From the NCBI GenBank assembly GCA_963731585.1, contig CAVSWC010000001.1, positions 62,001 to 126,000 of the forward strand: 64,000 bases of DNA, written 5' to 3'. Position numbers and translations under genes: made by a program. Shown in pieces: positions 1 through 11,077 of the stretch. Source of the stretch: CANKHA01 sp963731585 (GTDB lineage Bacteria; Pseudomonadota; Alphaproteobacteria; Rhizobiales; Xanthobacteraceae). Each line of letters starts with the position of its first letter. The first letter of the stretch is position 1. The notes under the pieces are model-generated. The model worked only from the letters and a program-made list of their open reading frames with translations, searched no databases and was not told the DNA's origin.

Positions 1-38
1 CTGCGGCAAGCGGGGCGGATGTCAGGCCAGGAGCCGGC

Positions 39-59
39 GAAATGATCGCGCGTCAGCGA

Positions 60-66
<7 letters not shown>
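39..66 (-). terminator. Stem-loop at the gltA stop codon
   Basis: A perfect 11-base inverted repeat (GAAATGATCGC at 39-49, GCGATCATTTC at 56-66) with a 6-base loop spans the gltA stop codon. There is no U-tract behind it on the gltA strand, so it may protect the mRNA 3' end or end transcription weakly rather than act as a classical intrinsic terminator. Confidence 0.35.
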
Positions 67-1367
<1,301 letters not shown>

Positions 1368-1535
1368 GGTCGAGCCCTCGAAACCTGAGTGGACCTCCCA
1401 TCAAGGCCGAGACGATGGGGTCAGAGCCGCGCGACGCCGGGCCGCCGGTAGAAGGAAATCCGCGCCGATTGGGGTAGCCCATCCAACTGTGCACTGCAAG
1501 ATGGAGCCGGCCTGCGCCGCAATGTGAAAACTCAG

Positions 1536-2969
1536 TCAGCCGGGGGCTTTTCCGGCCTGATCGCGCAACCTTGCCAGGCTCTCCGCCTTTCCGAGCACCG
1601 TCAGCACGTCAAAAATCCCCGGCGAGGTGACGCGGCCGGTCAAAGCGGTGCGCAAGGGCTGGGCAATCGCTCCCAGTTTTACGCCGGCGCGCTCGGCAAA
1701 AGTCCGCACAGCCTGTTCGGCGCCGTCGGCGCTCCACGGCTCGACCGCCTCCAGGTCGGTCAGCACTGCGTTGATCAGCGCCCGCGCCTCGTCGGTCATC
1801 ACCGCCTTGGCCTTGTCATCGAGCGCGATCGGCCGGTCGGCGAACAGGAAGCCGGCACTGTCGATCAATTCCAGTAAAGTCTTGGCGCGCTCTTTCAGGC
1901 CCGGCATGGCGGCTAACAGCCGGCTGCGCACGCCCGGGCTCAGTTTGGCCTTCAGTTCGGCACCGCCGGCCAGATGCGGCAGAAGCTGCTCGATCTGCGT
2001 CACAAGATCGGCGTCCGCAGTTTGGCGGATGTAGTGGCCGTTCAGGCTCTCCAGCTTGGCGAAGTCGAAGCGGGCCGGCGAGCGGCCGATCTGCGACAGG
2101 TCGAATGCGGCGATCATTTCCTCGGTGGAGAAAATTTCCTGATCGCCATGGCTCCAGCCAAGCCGCACCAGATAGTTCCGCATCGCCGCGGGCAGATAGC
2201 CCATTGCGCGATAGGCATCGACGCCGAGCGCGCCATGACGCTTGGAGAGTTTCGAGCCGTCGGGACCGTGAATGAGCGGGATATGCGCCATCACCGGCAC
2301 CTTCCAGTCGAGCGCCTGGTAGATCTGCGTCTGCCGCGCGCCGTTATTGAGGTGGTCATCGCCGCGGATGATGTGGGTAATGCCCATGTCGTGGTCATCC
2401 GCCACCACGGCCAGCATGTAGGTGGGCGTTCCGTCCGAGCGCAGCAGCACGAAATCGTCGAGATTCTCGTTCTGCCAGGTCACGCGGCCCTGCACCTGAT
2501 CGTCGACGATGGTTTCGCCGGTCTGCGGGGCCTTCAGCCGGATTACCGGTTGCACGCCTGCAGGCGCCTCGGAAGGATCACGGTCGCGCCAGCGCCCGTC
2601 ATAAAGTCTGGACCGGCCCTCGCGCCGGGCAGCCTCGCGCATTTCCGTGAGTTCTTCCGGGGAGGCATAGCAGCGATAGGCTTTCCCCGCCGCGAGCAGT
2701 TGCTCGGCCACCTCGCGATGACGGGCGGAGCGGGAGAACTGGTACACCGTCTCGCCGTCCCATTCGATCCCGAGCCAAGTCAGCCCGTCGATGATGGCGT
2801 CAATCGCCGCCTGGGTGGAGCGCGCGCGGTCGGTGTCCTCGATCCGCAGCAGCATCTTTCCGCCGAAGCGGCGGGCATAGAGCCAGTTGAACAGCGCCGT
2901 GCGGCCTCCGCCGATATGCAGAAACCCGGTCGGGGAGGGGGCGAAACGGGTGACGACGGTTTCGGTCAT
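1536..2969 (-). CDS. gltX: Glutamate-tRNA ligase
   Basis: Charges tRNA-Glu with glutamate using ATP (class I aminoacyl-tRNA synthetase, cytoplasm). The N-terminus reads VVTRFAPSPTGFLHIGG, with the HIGG form of the HIGH signature. The KMSKS-type signature is seen as SKLSKRHGA in mid-protein, followed by the helical anticodon-binding part. An upstream in-frame ATG at 3008 would add 13 residues, but family members begin a few residues before VVTRFAPSPTG, so ATG at 2969 is preferred; neither start has a strong Shine-Dalgarno. The product is about 477 residues, normal for the family. It is divergent from glnS. Because a separate GlnRS is encoded next door, this enzyme may be specific for tRNA-Glu, but that cannot be read from the sequence. 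Confidence 0.95.
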   Translation of the reverse strand: MTETVVTRFAPSPTGFLHIGGGRTALFNWLYARRFGGKMLLRIEDTDRARSTQAAIDAIIDGLTWLGIEWDGETVYQFSRSARHREVAEQLLAAGKAYRCYASPEELTEMREAARREGRSRLYDGRWRDRDPSEAPAGVQPVIRLKAPQTGETIVDDQVQGRVTWQNENLDDFVLLRSDGTPTYMLAVVADDHDMGITHIIRGDDHLNNGARQTQIYQALDWKVPVMAHIPLIHGPDGSKLSKRHGALGVDAYRAMGYLPAAMRNYLVRLGWSHGDQEIFSTEEMIAAFDLSQIGRSPARFDFAKLESLNGHYIRQTADADLVTQIEQLLPHLAGGAELKAKLSPGVRSRLLAAMPGLKERAKTLLELIDSAGFLFADRPIALDDKAKAVMTDEARALINAVLTDLEAVEPWSADGAEQAVRTFAERAGVKLGAIAQPLRTALTGRVTSPGIFDVLTVLGKAESLARLRDQAGKAPG

Positions 2970-3106
2970 GCAGGTTATGCGGATGGAAGCAGGCGCCCCC
3001 CTTAGCATAGCTGTCGGGCAAGATGTCAGCCTTTCGCGTCAGGCCGCTTGGCGCGAGAGGACGAAACTGGCAAATAGCGCGCAGCGAGCCTCAACGGAAT
3101 TTAGGC

Positions 3107-4789
<1,683 letters not shown>

Positions 4790-4860
4790 TCGCCCCCAAC
4801 CCGCTGTTTGACGGAATGCAATTCCACCGGATGCCCGGCCTACGCCAGCCGATGATTAAT

Positions 4861-5409
4861 TTAGTCTCCAATATTACCGAGGCCGCGTTTGACAATGTTC
4901 GGATTGCTCACTGCCGACACCGCAGTATCGTTCGTTCCTGTCGTGTAATAGAGGCGAGCATCCACTGCGATGCGGTCGCAGTCTGTGACGTTATTTGAGC
5001 CAATAGCGGCGTTGCCTTCGATGGAGTCTAAGGCGGGAGAACACGTCGCGTTGCAGGTGGCGATCGCGCCGGGAAGAGGGCGCGAACAGTGCTCGCCGGT
5101 CTGCCCGCGGCCTAACGAGAGCGTGGTGGTGCAGGTAACGCTGCCAAAGCCGACGCGCCAGTCGACCGAGGTCACGCATGTGCCCTGCGACTGGTTGGTA
5201 ATACTGACGACTGTCGCTGAGCGAATTGCTGTCGTGGTTGAGGATTTCATATAGGTGAGGCGATAGCGCGCAACGTGGCCCGCCGGAAGCTGGGGAGCGG
5301 CAGCTTCGGCGGCAGGTCCTCCATCGTCGGCTTGAGCCAGCGCAGCCACCGGAGGCAACGCCGCCAAAAGAGTGCAGGTGAGTGCCAGGAACGGTAATGC
5401 CTTGCTCAT
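4861..5409 (-). CDS. Secreted Cys-containing protein of unknown function
   Basis: I do not recognise this 182-residue protein. It starts with a good Sec signal peptide: MSK, a hydrophobic core of about 18 residues, and a likely cleavage after ALA-QA near residue 26. The mature part contains about six cysteines (in GTCVTS, VTCTTT, EHCSRP, TCNATC and TDCDR), many Thr/Ser residues and few charges, which suggests a disulfide-stabilised beta-rich periplasmic or extracellular protein. The ATG at 5409 has a near-perfect AGGAGG Shine-Dalgarno, so the gene is real. It points toward glnS and sits between the glnS end and a degraded copy of that end, suggesting that it arrived with a duplication or insertion event. 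No functional link to its neighbours is visible. Confidence 0.75.
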   Translation of the reverse strand: MSKALPFLALTCTLLAALPPVAALAQADDGGPAAEAAAPQLPAGHVARYRLTYMKSSTTTAIRSATVVSITNQSQGTCVTSVDWRVGFGSVTCTTTLSLGRGQTGEHCSRPLPGAIATCNATCSPALDSIEGNAAIGSNNVTDCDRIAVDARLYYTTGTNDTAVSAVSNPNIVKRGLGNIGD

Positions 5410-5526
5410 CGCTTCCTCCTTCTGCTCGGGAGCGACCAGCCGCCCCCGTTTTGCGGAAATCGCAGAAGGACCATAATGGGATTTCTCGCACGCCGATAGC
5501 GCCTCCCACTCACAGACCGCAATCCG

Positions 5527-5602
5527 AGGCGCCGGTGCAATTCGAGCGGCCAGGGTAATTTCATGCGCGACAAGGACTCCCAGCCCGGGGTGGTGTTTAG
5601 CA
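5527..5602 (+). pseudogene. Degraded duplicate of the glnS 3' end
   Basis: About 75 bases closely match the 3' part of glnS (about 4659-4735). Shared blocks include GCGCCGGTGCAATTCGAGCG and GGACTCCCAGCCCGG, and the shared reading starts APVQFER. The copy has lost its frame after a few codons and has an in-frame stop, so it is non-coding. It lies about 870 bases downstream of the original, on the far side of the secreted-protein gene. Confidence 0.8.
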
Positions 5603-5696
5603 ATCAGCTGTCCCCCACTGTCCGCTTTGGTACGCAGGAACCGCGTGCAGCGTCAGCGAATTGCCTTCACGGGGCAATCGCGAAAGGATGTCGACA

Positions 5697-5894
5697 ATGG
5701 CTAATGAGCAAAATCAAGGCGGTCAGCAAGGCGGCCAAGGTGGTCAGCAAGGTGGCCAAGGCGGCCAGCAAGGTGGCCAAGGCGGTCAAGGCGGTCAGCA
5801 GAAACCAGGCCAAGGCGGCCAGCAGAAGCCAGGCCAAGGCGGCCAGCAGGGTGGCCAGGGCGGCCAGGGCGGCCAACAGGGCGGAGGCCGCTAA
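5697..5894 (+). CDS. Gly/Gln-rich tandem-repeat small protein
   Basis: A 65-residue protein of unknown function composed almost entirely of GGQQGGQ-type units with two QQKPGQ units in the middle, after a short MANEQNQ head. At DNA level it is a tandem array of roughly 9- and 18-base units. The ATG at 5697 is preceded by GAAAGG with suitable spacing; an in-frame ATG at 5688 is possible. A strong intrinsic terminator follows 13 bases after the stop, which supports this frame, because the other open forward frame (Lys/Ala-rich) runs through the terminator. Such sequences are expected to be disordered; role and location cannot be inferred. It is probably a single-gene transcript. Confidence 0.6.
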   Translation: MANEQNQGGQQGGQGGQQGGQGGQQGGQGGQGGQQKPGQGGQQKPGQGGQQGGQGGQGGQQGGGR

Positions 5895-5907
5895 TCCCAC
5901 AAGCAGC

Positions 5908-5937
5908 ACCCGGCCCTTGATGGGCCGGGTTTTTTTC
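5908..5937 (+). terminator. Strong intrinsic terminator after the Gly/Gln repeat gene
   Basis: Perfect 9-base-pair GC-rich stem ACCCGGCCC (5908-5916) / GGGCCGGGT (5922-5930) with a 5-base loop, followed directly by a run of T. This is the clearest rho-independent terminator in the window. Confidence 0.92.
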
Positions 5938-6072
5938 TGCTGTCCCAAGTTGAAGGCGAATTCGGTGGCGTGGCCCACTCATTAGCGCAGGACCCGACGC
6001 ACAAAGGCCAAAACCGAGCGAACACGGGCAAATGAGATTGGGGCGCGATCGCGTCAGCTGATCGACGCGCGG

Positions 6073-6258
6073 TCAGGCAGCGTCGTCGAATCGCTCCACG
6101 TCCACGTAGGTGCGGTCGCCAACATGGCAGGCATGGCCCTCGCCGGAGGCCAGCATTTCGCGCGCTTCCTCCGCTGTTTCCGCCTCTACGCACCATTCTT
6201 CAACGCGGGTCACCAGCATGGTCGCGTGGAACATTTTCTTTTGTGCGCTTGGGGGCAT
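6073..6258 (-). CDS. Small conserved-looking protein of unknown function
   Basis: A 61-residue acidic protein (about 12 Glu/Asp in EEWCVEAETAEEAREML and after) with two cysteines and a likely single alpha/beta unit. The pattern of a short beta strand, an AEEAREML helix and a second strand is typical of small DUF proteins. The start is supported by GAGG seven bases before the ATG at 6258. It is divergent from ku with about 140 bases between. No signal peptide or membrane segment is seen, so it is probably cytoplasmic. I cannot assign a function. Confidence 0.65.
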   Translation of the reverse strand: MPPSAQKKMFHATMLVTRVEEWCVEAETAEEAREMLASGEGHACHVGDRTYVDVERFDDAA

Positions 6259-6357
6259 GTCATTCCTCGAATCACTAACGATTTTAGGATTCTAGCGAGA
6301 AGAGCCGGCCGAACAAAGCCAAAACAGGAACGATTGCGCACGGCTGCCGTTAAGTCG

Positions 6358-6392
6358 CAGTTTCAGCGTAATGTCACAGTTTCAGCGTAATG
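6358..6392 (+). repeat. Tandem 16-base direct repeat upstream of ku
   Basis: CAGTTTCAGCGTAATG occurs at 6358-6373 and again at 6377-6392, separated by TCA. The second copy ends in the upstream in-frame ATG of ku and lies just before its Shine-Dalgarno. It may be a regulatory site or a simple tandem duplication. Confidence 0.85.
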
Positions 6393-6401
6393 GAGAGGTC
6401 G

Positions 6402-7271
6402 ATGGCGCCGCGTGCCTATTGGAAGGGATACCTAAAGCTGTCCCTTGTGTCGTGCCCGATAGCTCTTTATCCGGCGACGTCCGAGCGCGAAAAGATCAGC
6501 TTCCACCAAATTCATAAGGCTACCGGCAACCGGATCCGTTACCGGAAAGTCGACGCGGACACCGGCGATGAGGTCTCGAGCGACGACATCGTCAAGGGCT
6601 ATGAGGTGAGCAAGGGCGAATATTTGGAGCTTGAACCCGAAGAGCTGGAAGCGGTCGCCATCGAAAGCAAACGCGTGGTCGAGATAGATCAGTTCGTGGA
6701 GAAGAACGAGATCGACGAGCTCTACATCAACAATCCTTATTACATCGTCCCGGACGGAGAAATAGGGCAGGAGGCTTTCGCCGTGATCCGCGAGGCGATC
6801 CGGCGTGAAGGAATGGTCGCGATCGGCAAAATCGTCTTCACCTCTCGGGAGCACATCTTTGCTTTGGAAGCTCGCGGCAAGGGAATGATGGGGCTCACGC
6901 TGCGCTATCCCTACGAGGTCCGCAACGAGGAAGAATACTTCGACGACATTACCGATCAGAAAATAACAAAAGACATGCTGGACCTGGCGGCGCATATCGT
7001 CGAACAAAAGCGCGCGAAGTTTCAGCCGGAGAAGTTTGAGGATCGTTACGAGGATGCGCTGAAGGATCTGCTGCAGAGAAAGCAGAAGGGATTGAAGATC
7101 GAAAGGCCGAAGGAACTCGCGCCCTCTAATGTCGTCAACCTGATGGATGCGCTCCGGGCCAGCGTGCAAAGCGAACGCCGCGGCGAATCTCCGCGAAAAG
7201 CCGCGAGCCGGAGCACGCGAACGCCGCAGAAGCGGGGGCGTTCGAGCGCGCGGCAGAAGAAGGCCGGTTAG
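6402..7271 (+). CDS. ku: Non-homologous end-joining protein Ku
   Basis: Homodimeric double-strand-break end-binding protein that recruits LigD in bacterial non-homologous end joining. Begins MAPRAYWKGYLKLSLVSCP, the standard opening of the bacterial Ku core, followed by the bridging/ring domain to about residue 255 and a Lys/Arg/Ser-rich C-terminal tail that resembles the DNA- and LigD-interacting extensions of Rhizobiales Ku proteins. About 289 residues. GGAGAGG lies just upstream of the ATG at 6402, so this is preferred over the in-frame ATG at 6390. No ligD is in the window; the gene stands alone, divergent from the 61-residue protein, with a 950-base gene-free stretch behind it. Confidence 0.93.
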   Translation: MAPRAYWKGYLKLSLVSCPIALYPATSEREKISFHQIHKATGNRIRYRKVDADTGDEVSSDDIVKGYEVSKGEYLELEPEELEAVAIESKRVVEIDQFVEKNEIDELYINNPYYIVPDGEIGQEAFAVIREAIRREGMVAIGKIVFTSREHIFALEARGKGMMGLTLRYPYEVRNEEEYFDDITDQKITKDMLDLAAHIVEQKRAKFQPEKFEDRYEDALKDLLQRKQKGLKIERPKELAPSNVVNLMDALRASVQSERRGESPRKAASRSTRTPQKRGRSSARQKKAG

Positions 7272-8218
7272 CGCGACGCCCTGGGAGTAGCGTCCTCAAG
7301 TGCGGGCAGATTATGCACAGTACTCTGGCTGGCTGAACTAGTTGGGGCGTGATTTACAAAGTTCCTGACCGGCGGGAGCTGAGTGGGGTCTTCGTGCCTC
7401 ACGTCGCCGCGCTCGCCGACAAGATTGCTCGCCACCCTCCCCACGAGTGGGAGGGAGAAGAGAGTTCGCGGCGCGTCCTCGTCCTTCCCGATTCAATTGT
7501 CAAACAGCCAAGCGTCAGCGGCCCGTGTTCTTGTCAGGCGACGGGTGCGCCTGTCTTTTTCTTCCCCGAAAAAATCCGAGGGAGCGGAGCGCCGACAGGC
7601 GCGTCAACAATTCCACGCTTGCGAGGCGCGGCGCGTGTCTTGCGCCGCAGACAAGTTTACGCAGTCTGCGCAAACGTCCACGAGACACGCTCGCCTCTCG
7701 GCGCTCCACCGCGGCGGTTTTTGCCGTCGGGACTGCTCCGTTCGACACCCGGACCGGCCTTTCGGCCTGATCCCGCAGGCTTCCGCCTGCGTTCGTCCGG
7801 GAGCGTCTGCCACGCGGCGGGCCCTCGTAGTAGGGCCGGGCAGCAACCCCGAGGCTCCCGGAGATGGCTTGCGAAACCATCCGCAGGCGCCGCACCCGCT
7901 CCGCCAATCAAGACGCCTCATGATGGCGCCCCCGGATGAGCAGGCAGCAACAGGATACAGAATTCGTCGAGGAAAAAGGCGTGCATACGCGAGATATGCG
8001 AGGAAAAGTGCAAGCGCTTGGTTCTATTCGGAAAAACCTGTTGATAGCGCGTTGATAACAGCACGCGTAGTTCAGGAGCCGTTAGACCTCGCTTTCGGCT
8101 CCACTCGTGAACAGAAGACATGCAGCGATTTTTCTGAATCCTGCAGCGCAAAAGGCCGAACGGCCCCCCTAGCTCCCGATAAAGCTTCATGTAGCATGCC
8201 CCGCAGGGGCGTTGTGTG
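7272..8218. other. Gene-free interval between ku and comEC
   Basis: No convincing gene is seen in this 947-base interval. Open frames on both strands (for example 7383-8219 plus, 7515-7907 minus) have Arg/Ala/Ser-rich, low-information translations, overlap one another and lack good ribosome sites, so I reject them. The middle part carries many inverted repeats (separate entry). Its last 200 bases are more AT-rich and may hold the comEC promoter. Confidence 0.6.
7547..7881. repeat. Cluster of nested and serial hairpins
   Basis: Inverted repeats found by eye: GCGCCTGTC 7547-7555 with GACAGGCGC 7594-7602; CGTGTCT 7634-7640 with AGACACG 7683-7689, enclosing CGCAGAC 7646-7652 with GTCTGCG 7664-7670; GGCC 7756-7767; GCAGGC 7775-7780 with GCCTGC 7785-7790; GGCCCT 7820-7825 with AGGGCC 7832-7837; GATGG 7863-7867 with CCATC 7877-7881. 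This density is far above the surrounding coding DNA. It could be a structured RNA or a degenerate Rhizobiales intergenic repeat cluster. Confidence 0.6.
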
Positions 8219-10483
8219 ATGTTGGGTCAGGGTACGGGGCGTGGGCGGACGACGCCGTGGCCGCTGGGCGGGCCGCGCGCGAACGCTTGGCGATGGCCCG
8301 CTTCCTGGACACGCCTCACCCAGTCTGTCCCGACCCTATTAAAAGAATGGGCGCTGGCCGACGTTGCGCCCGGCCGGCTCGTACCGTGGCTGCCGGTGGC
8401 TTTCGGCTCGGGCATCGCGCTTTACTTCGCCGCCGAGCACGAGCCATCGGCTTTCGCCGCGGCGGCACTCGCGTTGACCTGCGTTGTTTGCGCCATGCTG
8501 CTGCGCAAGCGGCCGGTCGCCTTTCCGCTCGCGCTTGCTTTCACCGCCATAGCCGCCGGCTTTGCGGTGGCGACGCTACGGAGCGCGAATATCGCGCATC
8601 CGGTGCTGGCGGCGCCTGCAACGCTCACCATCAGCGGCTGGGTCGAGGTGCGCGAGGAGCGCGAGCGCAGCGACCGCATCGTGGTGCGCGCGCATCGCGT
8701 CGAGGGCGGGCGGCTCCCGCAGAGCCTGGAGCGCGTGCGCGTCGCGGTGCGCAAAGGCACGGCGCCCCCGGTCGGAGCCTTTGTGGAAATGCGCGCGCGC
8801 TTGGCGCCGCCGCTCGCGCCCTTGCGGCCGGGCGGCTATGACTTCGCCCGCGACCTCTACTTCCAGCAGATCGGCGCGTCCGGCTATGTGCTCGGACAGA
8901 TCAAGACCGCCGAGCCGCCGACCGCCCAAACATGGCGGCTGCGTTATGCCGCCGCGGTCGGCGCTCTGCGCGATGGCATCGACAAGCGGATCCGCGCGGT
9001 GGTCCCGGGAGATGAAGGCGCCATCGCCTCGGCGCTGATCACCGGCAAGCGCGACGCCATTTCGAAAGAACTGAACGACGCCATGTATATCTCCGGCCTG
9101 GCGCATGTGCTGTCGATCTCCGGATACCACATGGCGCTGGTGGCGGGCTTCGTGTTCTTTGTTTTCCGCGCCGGGTTTGCGCTGCTGCCGACCTTCGCCA
9201 GCCGCTATCCGATCAAGAAATTTGCCGCGCTGGCGGCATTCGCGGTCGCCGCTTTCTATCTCGTGCTGTCGGGAGCGGAGGTGGCGACGCAACGCTCCTT
9301 CATCATGCTGAGCATCGTGCTCTTCGCGGTGATGCTCGACCGCACCGCGCTGACGCTGCGCACGCTCGCGATCGCGGCGCTGGCGGTGATGTTGGTCACG
9401 CCCGAGGCCGTCGTGCATCCGAGTTTCCAGATGTCGTTCGCCGCCACGCTGGCGCTGGTGGCGGTCTACGGCAACGGCCTTGGCTGGGGGCGCCCGAACG
9501 CGGATGACAAGCTGCATGCGCGGGTCGCGCTCTGGGGCGGGCGAGAAATTGCCGCCCTGATCCTGGCGTCATTGGTTGCCGGGCTCGCGACCACGCCCTA
9601 TGCGGCCTATCACTTCCACCGCGCGGCGCCTTATGGCGTGCTCGCGAATCTTTTGGCCATGCCGATCGTGTCGTTGTGGATCATGCCGATGGGCTTGGTC
9701 GCTGTGCTGATGTTGCCTTTCGGCTTTGACGGTTTTTTCTGGCGCTTGATGGGAGAGGGCATCCGCTGGATGGACGCGGTGGCCTTGTGGGTCGCCGGAC
9801 TACCCGGCGCGGTGGGCCGCATCAGCGCCTTCGGCATCGGTCCGTTGCTCCTCGGCACCGTCGGCCTGCTGCTCGTCTGCCTTCTGCGCACGCCCTTGCG
9901 CTGGAGCGGTGGCGTCGCCGTCGTCCTTGCCTGTGTATGGGCGCTGGCGACACCATCGCCCGACATATTCGTCGCTTCCGACGGCCGTGTCGTTGCCGCG
10001 CGCGGCAGCGGCGGCCAGTTGGCGGTGATCAAAACCGGAAGCGATAGTTTTGCAGTTCGTGAATGGCTCGCTGCGGATGGCGACGCGCGCGCCCCGGGTG
10101 ACGCCAGCCTGCCCGAAGGAACAAAATGCGATGCTGCAGGGTGCGTGGCGCGCCTGGCGGATGGCCGCTTCGTCGCGCTGGCGCTGTCGCCGGAAGCCTT
10201 TGCGGACGATTGCCGCCGCGCGGCAGTGGTGGTCACGCCCGGTAACGGCCCATCGTCCTGCCAATCGATGGTGAGCGATCGTCAGTCACGGCTGCGAACC
10301 GGCGCGGTGAGCTTGCGGCGGGCGGGGGACGGCTTCGCCATCACACCGACGCGGGCGCCGGGCTATGACCGCCCCTGGGCGCCCACTGTGCCGCCGATCG
10401 CCGAGGCAGAACCCGCTCCAGCCGCCCGCCCGGCCGCGCGCGATGCCACGCCGCGCGCCGAGGATCTGGAGCCGGGGGATTGA
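8219..10483 (+). CDS. comEC: ComEC/Rec2-family competence membrane protein
   Basis: Inner-membrane channel protein of the DNA-uptake (competence) family. About 754 residues: several N-terminal membrane helices and a DUF4131-type soluble segment (about 40-230), then the Competence domain with the signature HVLSISGYH at about residues 296-304, followed by many hydrophobic helices to about residue 580. The C-terminal 170 residues show no HxHxDH metallo-beta-lactamase motif, as in other alphaproteobacterial ComEC proteins. Start could be the GTG at 8216 or the ATG at 8219; no strong Shine-Dalgarno is seen. In related Rhizobiales comEC lies between gltX and lexA, so the block 3.1-8.2 kb looks like an insertion in that order. 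Actual competence is not shown. Confidence 0.92.
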   Translation: MLGQGTGRGRTTPWPLGGPRANAWRWPASWTRLTQSVPTLLKEWALADVAPGRLVPWLPVAFGSGIALYFAAEHEPSAFAAAALALTCVVCAMLLRKRPVAFPLALAFTAIAAGFAVATLRSANIAHPVLAAPATLTISGWVEVREERERSDRIVVRAHRVEGGRLPQSLERVRVAVRKGTAPPVGAFVEMRARLAPPLAPLRPGGYDFARDLYFQQIGASGYVLGQIKTAEPPTAQTWRLRYAAAVGALRDGIDKRIRAVVPGDEGAIASALITGKRDAISKELNDAMYISGLAHVLSISGYHMALVAGFVFFVFRAGFALLPTFASRYPIKKFAALAAFAVAAFYLVLSGAEVATQRSFIMLSIVLFAVMLDRTALTLRTLAIAALAVMLVTPEAVVHPSFQMSFAATLALVAVYGNGLGWGRPNADDKLHARVALWGGREIAALILASLVAGLATTPYAAYHFHRAAPYGVLANLLAMPIVSLWIMPMGLVAVLMLPFGFDGFFWRLMGEGIRWMDAVALWVAGLPGAVGRISAFGIGPLLLGTVGLLLVCLLRTPLRWSGGVAVVLACVWALATPSPDIFVASDGRVVAARGSGGQLAVIKTGSDSFAVREWLAADGDARAPGDASLPEGTKCDAAGCVARLADGRFVALALSPEAFADDCRRAAVVVTPGNGPSSCQSMVSDRQSRLRTGAVSLRRAGDGFAITPTRAPGYDRPWAPTVPPIAEAEPAPAARPAARDATPRAEDLEPGD

Positions 10484-10555
10484 TTGTCGACGGGAAAAAA
10501 GCGCCACCCGCGTTACCGACGCCGGAAGCTCGGCCCTAAACTAGGAAGCTACTTT

Positions 10556-10890
10556 TCAATTCATCCTGAGGCGATTGGCGGGCGGGGCCTTCAGACCGCG
10601 AGGAGGACGCGTGTAACCTGCCACACCCTTCGTGGCTCGACTGCCGCCCATCCGCAAACGTGGTTGGTTGGAAGCGCGAATGCGGCCCTGCGCCCGCGTT
10701 ATGCGATCCGGTGCTTGCTTTGCCTGGGGAGATTCAACCGCAGCGCTTGCGGCAGGATCAGCTTGCGTCCGGGAGAGCTGACCCGGCGCTTGCTCGGAAG
10801 ACGTAGCCGCGCCACTGCCCTCAGGGGCAGCGATGGCTGGGGCTGCTATCAACAAGATTATTGCCGCAGCGAGGCTTCTGGTGTTTTCAT
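10556..10890 (-). CDS. Small secreted basic protein, broken near its start
   Basis: A 171-residue frame continues upstream, but the biological start is probably the ATG at 10890, which has GGAG six bases upstream. From that ATG the frame must gain one base in the AAAA run at 10884-10887 (AAAAA would be expected). The product would then read MKNTRSLAAAIILLIAAPAIA, a textbook Sec signal peptide with cleavage after AIA, followed by about 90 residues rich in Ala, Ser, Gln and Arg and ending RLRMN. No domain is recognised. It converges on comEC, and lies downstream of lexA on the same strand. The reconstruction is inference; the signal-peptide-like stretch and the Shine-Dalgarno are seen directly. 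Confidence 0.5.
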
Positions 10891-11077
10891 GGCCGTCTCC
10901 GCACCGATCAACGTCGCGGCCATCGCTTGGGTTCCCCTGGCGCTTGCCGCGCGGGAACACGCTGGCGCAAGCATGCTCTGCCTGATGAATGGAAATGGTC
11001 GGGACATCAGGCGGTAACGCCCGTCTTCGACGGGCTATGCCCGGCCATGATGACGGAATTCCGGAATTCAAAGCCGA

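Noticed and set aside
4790..4860. Terminator between glnS and the convergent secreted gene
   Set aside because: No hairpin with a T-run is visible in the 71 bases.
5697..5894. CRISPR-like short repeats
   Set aside because: Units are contiguous coding repeats without unique spacers, and no cas genes are nearby.
7383..8219. Open frames of 278 (plus) and 130 (minus) codons between ku and comEC
   Set aside because: Low-complexity Arg/Ser translations that overlap each other, no ribosome site, and they coincide with hairpin-rich DNA.
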